Shown here: piece after piece, positions 6,264-11,660 of the stretch
Numbering within the stretch: the first letter of the stretch is position 1
Layout: each line of letters begins with the position of its first letter
Source of the DNA: Campylobacterota bacterium
GTDB taxonomy: Bacteria; Campylobacterota; Campylobacteria; Campylobacterales; Sulfurovaceae
Length of the DNA stretch: 11,660 bases
Direction of reading: 5' to 3'
NCBI GenBank assembly: GCA_015488875.1
Contig: WFMX01000224.1
Span: 1-11,660, forward strand
The notes under the pieces: generated by a model
What the model was told of the DNA's origin: nothing
The model's input: only the letters and a program-made list of their open reading frames with translations
Databases searched by the model: none
Made by a program: the position numbers and the translations under genes

Positions 6264-6416
6264 AGGGGTCTGCTGATAATGATTTGCGTAATGGAGTGGA
6301 GTGAATCGTTATCAGCAGACCTCGGCTGTAGCATAACCGTGTTGCAGTTTAGCCGAGGTCAGGTTATTCATGATGCATTCCGCTACGCTCCATGCATCAC
6401 AAATCACCAGACCCCT
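6264..6416 (-). repeat. Interspersed hairpin element, copy 2 (complete, REPIN-like)
   Basis: The element is 153 bases with terminal inverted repeats: AGGGGTCTGCTGAT (6264-6277) against ATCACCAGACCCCT (6403-6416), 13 of 14 matching. Three hairpins lie in a row. Hairpin A' pairs 6267-6284 with 6304-6321, 18 pairs including one G-T. Hairpin B' pairs GACCTCGGCT (6318-6327) with AGCCGAGGTC (6351-6360). Hairpin C' pairs 6357-6364 with 6406-6413 with one mismatch. Neighbouring stems share bases 6318-6321 and 6357-6360. A' and C' are diverged copies of one unit facing each other, with related loops (ATGGAGTGGAGTG and the complement of ATGGAGCGTAGCGG). Strand is given relative to copy 1. Short open frames across it are not genes. 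Confidence 0.85.
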
Positions 6417-6448
6417 ATCGTTTTGAATATATAGAAATGATGCAGTTA

Positions 6449-6492
6449 GGGGACATTGGTTTCGTGAGTGAAGCGAACGAAAGCTGTGTCCC
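6449..6492 (+). repeat. Second hairpin repeat (D), copy 2
   Basis: GGGACA (6450-6455) pairs with TGTCCC (6487-6492), and an inner TTTCGT (6460-6465) pairs with ACGAAA (6477-6482) around the loop GAGTGAAGCGA. The sequence matches the complement of 139-181. It ends about 30 bases past the stop codon of the copper receptor gene and could act as its transcript end, without a clear T run. Confidence 0.8.
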
Positions 6493-6522
6493 TGTATAAG
6501 TAGCAAATCATATAATAAAACC

Positions 6523-8589
6523 CTAAAACTTATATCTCACATTCGTGTAGATATATCTCCCTGGCTCATTCATCAACATCACTTCATTACCTGGCGTGGC
6601 CAACAGTATCAAATCTTTGTATGTGTTGGATATGGCGTAGGTCTCATCTAGTAGATTATCTACACCGATAGTGACATCGAAGCTACTGTAGAGAGTCTTT
6701 GTCGCTTTGATATTGAGTACGGCATATCCATCTAGCTCCTGCTCCCCATTCTCAGCATCAAAATCACTCCAGCTATCAGCGGCTACCACTTCTACTCTCA
6801 TATTGAGTGTGTCATCATAGTCATAGTTGATGGCTGCTATTAGTTTGAGTGGTGGGATGTTTGGCATATTTGTACCACTCTGACCTGTTAGTGGCGTATC
6901 TTTTTCACCCACTTGATATGCTAGAGAGTAGTCGAGGTAGATAGATTCTGTGGCTATATATGTGCCACTAAGCTCTATGCCATATAGTGTAGCATCTACA
7001 TTTTCATAGGCATTCCAAGTGACAGGAGTGGGCGTACCATTGATGGGTATCATCTTCACACTACTTGCATTGAATGCTATGAAGTTATCTAGCATACTAT
7101 AAAATACCTTTGCCTTGAAGCTACTATTTTCATACTGCTTTTCTAGTCCTAGATCAAGCTCATAGTTGATGGTAGCATCTAAGTTTGGTGTGCCTACAGG
7201 ATTGCCTTTGGAGCCTACCCAATACAGCTCTTTGGCATCTGGCACTCTCGATGATTTGCCTAGACCCACAAAGTAGCTACTGATGTCATCTGTATGGTAT
7301 GTGGCGGTGATGTAGCCGTTTAGTTCGTTATAATCATTGTCTTGCTGTTTGATACTAGCCGAAGTGACTGTAGTGTCATCATATCTCAGCCCTAGGTCTA
7401 TCACTAGCTTGTCATACTTGATCTTATCGCTTGCAAAAAAGGCTATATTTTTCGTATCCACATCATATATACTATGAAACTTCATCTCAGGAAATGCTAT
7501 GCCATTTTTATAGTATCCACCATCCCAATTTCTCAAACTATAGTCGATACCTGTGGTGATGGTGTGGTTCTCTAGCTCAAAACTATTTTTGATCTTGGCA
7601 CCTTGCACATTAGTATTGAGCTTGTGTGTCATCTCGAAGCCCATCATAGCGGCAGATTTTCTATACATAGTTGACATTGGATGCTCTACAGTTGTGTTGT
7701 ATACATTTATATTTAACTCTTTTGAGTATCTCCCTAGCTCCCTAGCTATATACTCTGCCGTGAAGATATCAGAATCATCATATACCGCATCCATCTTTGA
7801 TGATGGGTATAGGATATTGTCGCTTCTGTTTGCTGTATATCCTAGTCTCAACTCTTGGTTGTCAGTGATATCCCAAAATAGCTTTGCCATAGCAGTCTTC
7901 TTCTTGTAGGCATCCATATCTTGGTATTTTGGCTGGTATTGTGCTGAAGCTGGGACTTTGCCCTCTTTGATATTATTGTCTATCTGACCTACGAAGTCAT
8001 CGCCATTGCCATCTTTGTACTGCCCACTCTGCTCGGCAGAACCACTTATTAGAAACCTTACACTTCCTAGACCACCACTAGTTGAAAATGACCCTTTTTG
8101 GTATCCCCAGCTTCCGAAATTGAGATTTAGATCTCCATGCATCTCCTTGGATGGTTTGATGGTATGTATCTTGATACCTGCACTCAATGCTCCAAAATCC
8201 TCTACGCTGAATGGACCTTGATCTATCTCTATATAGTCTATATTGTTCGCCAATACATGCGATATAGGAGGATCCATTCTGTTGGGGCAGGCACCGTGAA
8301 CTTTGGCACCATCTATGGTGACGGCTATATTGTCTTTGTTTTGACCTCTCACTATGATGTCATTGGCTATGCCACTTCTCCTCTGCAATGCCACGCTAGG
8401 AGACTGTCTGTATAGAGCTTCTGCTACATCTGCTGATTTGATATCATCGCCATGTATATCTTTGATCACCTCAGTATCTACCGATGCCTCCACATCTATA
8501 GTGCCTAGCTCTGCCTCTGCTCCGTACAGTAGCGAAGCACAAGCTATAGATAGGTACAGTCCACTTATATGCCCTTTTCTTCTTGTCAT
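6523..8589 (-). CDS. TonB-dependent outer-membrane copper receptor (OprC/NosA type)
   Basis: A 688-residue gated beta-barrel importer driven by TonB-ExbBD. Residues 1 to about 25 are a signal peptide (basic start, hydrophobic core, GAEAE). The plug spans about 45-150, with SVALQRRSGIANDIIVRGQ and IAVTIDGAKV typical of TonB plugs. HGACPNRMDPP (99-108) holds Cys101-x3-Met105, and VEHPM (301-305) holds His303-x-Met305. A CxxxM plus HxM pair is the copper site known in Pseudomonas OprC, so copper is the likely substrate; this rests on recalled family knowledge. The barrel ends in the usual aromatic-terminated strand (YIYTNVRYKF, last residue Phe). AAGGAAGAG precedes the ATG. The peroxidase gene lies 95 bases upstream on the same strand. 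NosA-type receptors supply copper for nitrous oxide reductase, but no nos gene is seen here. Confidence 0.88.
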   Translation of the reverse strand: MTRRKGHISGLYLSIACASLLYGAEAELGTIDVEASVDTEVIKDIHGDDIKSADVAEALYRQSPSVALQRRSGIANDIIVRGQNKDNIAVTIDGAKVHGACPNRMDPPISHVLANNIDYIEIDQGPFSVEDFGALSAGIKIHTIKPSKEMHGDLNLNFGSWGYQKGSFSTSGGLGSVRFLISGSAEQSGQYKDGNGDDFVGQIDNNIKEGKVPASAQYQPKYQDMDAYKKKTAMAKLFWDITDNQELRLGYTANRSDNILYPSSKMDAVYDDSDIFTAEYIARELGRYSKELNINVYNTTVEHPMSTMYRKSAAMMGFEMTHKLNTNVQGAKIKNSFELENHTITTGIDYSLRNWDGGYYKNGIAFPEMKFHSIYDVDTKNIAFFASDKIKYDKLVIDLGLRYDDTTVTSASIKQQDNDYNELNGYITATYHTDDISSYFVGLGKSSRVPDAKELYWVGSKGNPVGTPNLDATINYELDLGLEKQYENSSFKAKVFYSMLDNFIAFNASSVKMIPINGTPTPVTWNAYENVDATLYGIELSGTYIATESIYLDYSLAYQVGEKDTPLTGQSGTNMPNIPPLKLIAAINYDYDDTLNMRVEVVAADSWSDFDAENGEQELDGYAVLNIKATKTLYSSFDVTIGVDNLLDETYAISNTYKDLILLATPGNEVMLMNEPGRYIYTNVRYKF

Positions 8590-8621
8590 AACTCTTCCTT
8601 GTTTTGTTTATCGGAAGAATT

Positions 8622-8650
8622 ATGATAACTATTTGTTAATTTAGTGTTAA
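8622..8650 (-). promoter_or_regulatory. Possible promoter of the copper receptor gene
   Basis: On the minus strand TTAACA (8645-8650) and TATCAT (8622-8627) are 17 bases apart, and the -10 is about 32 bases before the ATG at 8589. CATAAT, three bases downstream, is an alternative -10. If real, the receptor can be made independently of the peroxidase gene upstream. Confidence 0.4.
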
Positions 8651-8684
8651 GGAGTATATGTGACGGGACTCCATTTGGTTCTCA

Positions 8685-9800
8685 TCATCTTGTGATACTG
8701 TGCGACATAGAGTCTTTTGATATGTTGTACTCTACCAACTCACCATCTAAGCTCTTGAGAAATGCTACCACTTCATCTATCTGTGTGGGTGTAAACTCAT
8801 TGCCTAGCTGGTATTTGCTCATGATCCTTACTGCCTCCTCTAGCTTGTCTATAGAGCCATTATGAAAATATGGTGCTGTATTGGATATGTTTCTGAGTAT
8901 CGGTACGCGAAATTTGAGTCTATCGTCTCGACCCAAAAATCCGCCAACATTTTCAAACGGAAATGGGCTATCTTTGATCTTGATACTTGGCTCTAGTATA
9001 GCACCTATATAATCAGAGAGATATCTCCGTAGTGGAAACTTTTGTATGCTTTGACCGCCTACCGAGATACCAGAGTGACACACTTTGCACCCTTTGGTCA
9101 CAAAGAGCGTCAAACCCCTCTTTGCTTCATCTGAGAGGGCATCATCATCACCATCCAAAAACCTATCATAAGCACCCCTCGTGAGAAGTGTCCGCTCATA
9201 TGCACCTATGGCATCTCTGACATTTTGGAATGATATCTTATCCACACCAAATACCTCTCTGAAGTCACTTACATACTCTTCTGTCCTATTGAGTCTATCC
9301 TCTATCTCATTAGGTCTCATATGCATCTCAAAAGGAGCTTGAATGGGTCCGCCTGCCTGCTCCTCCACATCTTTGGCTCTGCCATCCCAAAATTGTGACT
9401 TAGCAAGTGCTGCGTTGAGTACAGTCGGAGAGTTGAGGTGAGATGGATTTGCTAACCCCCTATGACCTATGGCCGTAGGCAGATTGTCATCACCACCCTC
9501 AGCAAGCTTGTGGCAAGTGGCACATGAGATATCCCTATCCTTTGACAATAACTTCTCATTAAATAGCTTTTTGCCTAGAGCTATCTTTTGTACTGTCATA
9601 GGATTGTTTGGGTTATCTACAAGTTTTAGTAATTTATCATAACTCTGAGGGATAGTGGTCGTTTTGGTAGGCAATACCCTCTCTCTCAATTCATCATCGC
9701 TATAGACCATAGGCTCCCTCTCGGGTAACAAAAAAGGCAACGAAATAATAATCGTCAAAACCACCATAGTTATAGTCACAGGGTGTATCAATCTTCTCAT
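8685..9800 (-). CDS. ccpA: Di-haem cytochrome c peroxidase, membrane-anchored
   Basis: This periplasmic enzyme reduces hydrogen peroxide to water with electrons from c-type cytochromes. Of the 371 residues, 8-25 form one hydrophobic segment without a clear cleavage site, so the protein is probably anchored in the inner membrane. Two haem c sites are present: CATCH (93-97) for the peroxidatic haem and CKVCH (238-242) for the electron-transfer haem. Family landmarks follow the classical order: GGDDNLPTAIGHRG with His113 in the movable loop, NSPTVLNAALAKSQFWDGRA (123-142), GPIQAPFEM with the catalytic-type Glu158, and PILRNISNTAPYFHNGSI near the end. It is therefore the classical bacterial type rather than MauG-like. 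AGGAG lies seven bases before the ATG. It is first in a possible two-gene unit with the copper receptor. Confidence 0.92.
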   Translation of the reverse strand: MRRLIHPVTITMVVLTIIISLPFLLPEREPMVYSDDELRERVLPTKTTTIPQSYDKLLKLVDNPNNPMTVQKIALGKKLFNEKLLSKDRDISCATCHKLAEGGDDNLPTAIGHRGLANPSHLNSPTVLNAALAKSQFWDGRAKDVEEQAGGPIQAPFEMHMRPNEIEDRLNRTEEYVSDFREVFGVDKISFQNVRDAIGAYERTLLTRGAYDRFLDGDDDALSDEAKRGLTLFVTKGCKVCHSGISVGGQSIQKFPLRRYLSDYIGAILEPSIKIKDSPFPFENVGGFLGRDDRLKFRVPILRNISNTAPYFHNGSIDKLEEAVRIMSKYQLGNEFTPTQIDEVVAFLKSLDGELVEYNISKDSMSHSITR

Positions 9801-9833
9801 TAGAGTACTCCTGAAGTAAAATTCTTATAAAGG

Positions 9834-9862
9834 ATTATAGCCGTTTAACTCTAATTATGCAA
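9834..9862 (-). promoter_or_regulatory. Sigma-70-type promoter of the peroxidase gene
   Basis: On the minus strand TTGCAT (9857-9862) and a perfect TATAAT (9834-9839) are separated by exactly 17 bases. The start point would lie near 9827, giving a leader of about 27 bases that includes the AGGAG ribosome site. This is the best-formed promoter in the window. Confidence 0.6.
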
Positions 9863-9913
9863 TTTGATGTTTGTTGGGTTTTGTGGGACTCCTAAGACAA
9901 GAATAAAAATCTA

Positions 9914-9942
9914 TTAGCCATTTGCGTGTATTATAATATAAT
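9914..9942 (+). promoter_or_regulatory. Possible promoter with overlapping TATAAT elements
   Basis: TATAAT occurs twice in overlap (9932-9937 and 9937-9942). TTAGCC (9914-9919) lies 17 bases before the second. It points towards the short remnant and the 69-residue gene and runs divergently from the peroxidase promoter. Confidence 0.4.
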
Positions 9943-10052
9943 ACGAAATATACAAATTAAAAGGCTCCAAATATGACAAAGAGGGCGACTTCCTACAAGA
10001 GAGTTATAGATTTGACGACAGCACATGCGATATAGTGCTAGACTTTGCATGA
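9942..10052 (+). pseudogene. Short open remnant without a start codon
   Basis: After an in-frame TAA (9939-9941) a 36-codon open stretch reads YEIYKLKGSKYDKEGDFLQE then SYRFDDSTCDIVLDFA and stops at TGA 10050-10052. The composition is protein-like, with acidic and aromatic residues in a C-terminal style, but there is no ATG, GTG or TTG in a sensible place and no ribosome site. It could be the tail of a deleted gene. I do not recognise the family, and a chance open frame cannot be ruled out. Confidence 0.3.
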
Positions 10053-10140
10053 ATCTTCAAGAGATTTAAGTAGAACGGTAGCATTTATGTTACCAATTTA
10101 TATTATCATCTTTTGTCGCTATAGAAAGGAGGACGATATA

Positions 10141-10350
10141 ATGCAGAAAAAGATATTTGTATCAGATAGGAAGATCAATAAGTTATCTAAAAAGATAGCA
10201 AAAACATTTGGTATAGAGAGAGGTGAGGCGTTGACTCTCATATACGAGGAGTGGGATCTAGTGGAGAGACTATTTCAGAAATACAAAAAGGTCAAAGAGG
10301 TACATACGCATCTCATAGATGAGATCAACTACACATACATGATAGCCTAG
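10141..10350 (+). CDS. Small charged helical protein, unknown function
   Basis: A 69-residue cytoplasmic protein, rich in Lys and Glu, with no signal peptide or membrane segment. The N-terminal part (KKIFVSDRKINKLSKKIAKT) is followed by FGIERGEALTLIYEEWDLVE, which has the shape of a short helix-turn-helix or a helical hairpin, and a C-terminal VKEVHTHLIDEINYTYMIA helix. The ATG at 10141 is chosen because a strong GGAGG lies shortly before it. An in-frame TTG at 10045 would add 32 residues that look like non-coding DNA. Size and charge fit small regulators or antitoxins, but no partner gene is next to it and I do not recognise the family. pstS follows 107 bases downstream under its own promoter. 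Confidence 0.65.
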   Translation: MQKKIFVSDRKINKLSKKIAKTFGIERGEALTLIYEEWDLVERLFQKYKKVKEVHTHLIDEINYTYMIA

Positions 10351-10372
10351 TACCACTCACACTAAGTACTAG
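10347..10372 (+). terminator. Stem-loop over the stop codon of the small gene
   Basis: CTAGTAC (10347-10353) pairs with GTACTAG (10366-10372) around a 12-base loop; the stem includes the stop codon. It lies directly upstream of the pho box, so it may separate the two transcripts. There is no T run right after it. Confidence 0.35.
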
Positions 10373-10377
10373 CTACT

Positions 10378-10409
10378 GTTTCCAAAATGTTTCCAAGATA
10401 TTTTATAAT
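10378..10409 (+). promoter_or_regulatory. Pho box and promoter of pstS
   Basis: GTTTCCAAAATGTTTC (10378-10393) matches every fixed base of GTTTCNAAAANGTTTC, the PhosR-binding pho box I recall for Campylobacter jejuni. A perfect TATAAT follows at 10404-10409, ten bases after the box. The box therefore covers the -35 position, as expected for a promoter switched on by a PhoB-type activator in phosphate starvation. The match is direct; the regulator itself is not in the window. Confidence 0.75.
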
Positions 10410-10412
10410 CCA

Positions 10413-10429
10413 CCAATCCAAAAGATTGG
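10413..10429 (+). other. Small hairpin in the pstS leader
   Basis: CCAATC (10413-10418) pairs with GATTGG (10424-10429) around CAAAA. It lies at or just after the expected transcription start and could stabilise the 5' end of the transcript. The ribosome site AGAGGAG is further downstream and stays free. Confidence 0.35.
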
Positions 10430-10457
10430 ATAATTAAATTTCTCAGAGGAGAGAAGA

Positions 10458-11456
10458 ATGACACTAAAGAAGATATTGACTCTAACTACGATTACCACTC
10501 TATCGTTTACTATATTAAGTGCGGATGCCATCAAAGGCAGAGGAGCATCGTTTCCTGGACCTATTTACAAGTCTTGGACGGCAGGATACTACCAGAGTAC
10601 CCAAAATCAGGTCAACTATACACCCACAGGCTCTGGTGATGGTATCAAGTCTATAAGCAAAAGAATGGTGGATTTCGGAGGAAGTGACAAGCCTCTCAAA
10701 GAGAAGAAGCTCGCCAAAGATAAACTACTTATGTTTCCGTCTGTCATAGGCTCCATAGTACTCTCTTACAACATTGAGGGCATCAAAGATGGGGAGTTGA
10801 AACTAAGTAGAGCAGCTATAGCTGGTATATTTGGTGGTAGCATAAAAATGTGGGACGATGCCATTATCACAAAACAAAACAGTCACCTCAAACTCCCCCA
10901 TAAGCCTATCACTATAGCAGTCAGAGCAGACAAGTCGGGTACTACATTTAACTTCACATATTTCCTAAACAAACTAGATCCGTCATTCAAGGTAAGCAAA
11001 AAGCCGAAATGGAAAGCACCCAAGGTGGTAGCAGGCAAATCAAACTCTGGCGTATCAGCAAACATTCAACAGATCAAAAACTCTATAGGATATGTGGAGT
11101 ATTCATACAAGATCAAGCTTGGTCTGCCAGCTGCACAGATAGAGAACAAAGAGGGCAAATATATCACCCCTACACTCAAATCTTTTCAAGATGCAGCCAA
11201 ATATGCCTCTTGGAGTCCAGCAAATAACTTTTATGCAGTGCTAGGCGATCCAGCAGGTGAGACATCATACCCTATAGTCGCAGCTACATTTATACTACTG
11301 CCAATAGAAAAGAGTGAAAAAAACATAAGTGTGACTAAGTTTTTTGAATGGGTATACACCAACGGAGATAAGGCCGCTACAGAGCTAGGCTATGTGCCAC
11401 TACCACAAAAGACAAAAGATCAGATCAGGGCATACTGGAGAAAGAATAATATATAA
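10458..11456 (+). CDS. pstS: Phosphate ABC transporter substrate-binding protein PstS
   Basis: A periplasmic protein of 332 residues that binds inorganic phosphate and hands it to the PstCAB importer. Residues 1-24 form the signal peptide (LKKILTL, hydrophobic core, SADA). Family motifs run in order: GRGASFPGPIYKSW (27-40), TPTGSGDGIKS (55-65), DFGGSDKPL (72-80), IFGGSIKMWDD (124-134), RADKSGTTFNFT (156-167) and NSIGYVEYSY in the second lobe. The Ser/Thr, Asp and Arg residues expected to bind phosphate lie in these loops. No lipobox cysteine is present, so it is soluble. AGAGGAG lies six bases before the ATG. The pho-box promoter makes phosphate-starvation control likely. pstC, pstA, pstB or phoU do not follow within the 204 bases left, so the rest of the system must be elsewhere or beyond the edge. 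Confidence 0.94.
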   Translation: MTLKKILTLTTITTLSFTILSADAIKGRGASFPGPIYKSWTAGYYQSTQNQVNYTPTGSGDGIKSISKRMVDFGGSDKPLKEKKLAKDKLLMFPSVIGSIVLSYNIEGIKDGELKLSRAAIAGIFGGSIKMWDDAIITKQNSHLKLPHKPITIAVRADKSGTTFNFTYFLNKLDPSFKVSKKPKWKAPKVVAGKSNSGVSANIQQIKNSIGYVEYSYKIKLGLPAAQIENKEGKYITPTLKSFQDAAKYASWSPANNFYAVLGDPAGETSYPIVAATFILLPIEKSEKNISVTKFFEWVYTNGDKAATELGYVPLPQKTKDQIRAYWRKNNI

Positions 11457-11633
11457 TCACTAAAATATCACGCATATATTTATACTCACTACTTGCTGAG
11501 CGTATACTTATATGCTTCAAACACTCTTTTGTTTGTATCTGTATTTGTCGTGTGACATGGTCGCACCTATCCTGTCGAAAAACACTCAAATAAGCTCATA
11601 TCCCATTCCTAATTTTTGGATGGTAGAAGTGGT
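11457..11633. other. Gene-free stretch after pstS
   Basis: No convincing gene is seen on either strand. An imperfect palindrome, GAGCGTATA...TATATGCTTC (11498-11518), and a short AAACA/TGTTT inverted repeat further on could help end the pstS transcript or serve as a binding site. Short open stretches on the minus strand lack a start and a ribosome site. Confidence 0.4.
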
Positions 11634-11660
11634 AGGGGTCTGGTGATAATGATATGCGTA
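11634..11660 (+). repeat. Interspersed hairpin element, copy 3 (cut by window edge)
   Basis: AGGGGTCTGGTGAT (11634-11647) repeats the terminal sequence at 23-36. The following TAATGAT-TGCGTA run is nearly the same as that of hairpin A' in copy 2 (6277-6290), differing at one base. The window ends before the other arm, so pairing cannot be tested. Confidence 0.75.

Noticed and set aside
6222..6506. Two short open frames of 70 and 64 codons on opposite strands
   Set aside because: Both lie entirely over the hairpin repeats and read through palindromes; neither has a ribosome site or protein-like composition.
8616..8640. Fur box before the copper receptor
   Set aside because: The AT-rich segment agrees with the 7-1-7 consensus at only about half of its positions, no more than expected in such AT-rich DNA.
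8685..9800. Peroxidase as MbnH/MauG, suggested by the copper receptor next to it
   Set aside because: The landmarks (IGH loop, catalytic-type Glu158 in QAPFEM, APYFHNGSI) fit classical cytochrome c peroxidase, and no MbnP-like partner gene is present.
9979..10036. ATG-started 20-codon frame in front of the small gene
   Set aside because: It is very short and lacks a ribosome site; the other frame over the same bases is more protein-like.

Overview
The window looks like a piece of the chromosome of a free-living member of the Campylobacterota (Sulfurimonas/Sulfurovum-like). The protein families (Nos/OprC-type copper receptor, classical di-haem cytochrome c peroxidase, PstS), the AT-leaning base use, AGGA/AAGGAAG ribosome sites, promoters with a strong TATAAT and little -35, and an upstream site identical to the Campylobacter PhosR pho box all point that way. 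The genus is an inference; there is no rRNA or other marker gene here.

Layout. 1-353: hairpin repeat elements and no gene. 354-2591 (minus): an RDD membrane protein, an MFS transporter and MobA form an overlapping operon. 2596-3039: a decayed region with a frameshifted gene remnant of unknown family and hairpin debris. 3040-4243 (minus): two exported proteins with identical ribosome sites, a DUF2092 periplasmic protein followed by an Asn/Arg/Val low-complexity protein. 4391-6202 (plus): a divergent exported DUF4139 protein, then a DUF2853 protein. 6205-6492: a complete copy of a three-hairpin repeat and a second hairpin repeat. 6523-9800 (minus): a di-haem cytochrome c peroxidase followed by a TonB-dependent copper receptor. 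9942-10350 (plus): a short gene remnant and a 69-residue unknown protein. 10378-11456 (plus): a pho-box promoter driving pstS. The last 27 bases begin a third repeat copy.

How the genes work together. Three themes are supported. MobA adds GMP to molybdopterin for periplasmic molybdoenzymes and sits in an operon with two membrane proteins of unknown substrate. The peroxidase and copper receptor are neighbours on one strand: one detoxifies peroxide with electrons from c-type cytochromes, the other brings copper across the outer membrane. PstS with its pho box is the phosphate-starvation unit, although no pstCAB follows within the window.

The most unusual element is the interspersed repeat. The complete copy (6264-6416) has 14-bp terminal inverted repeats and two diverged copies of one hairpin unit facing each other around a central hairpin, a REPIN-like plan. 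Neighbouring stems share bases and so compete. One base pair is swapped between copies with pairing retained. No complete, clearly novel multi-gene system is visible.
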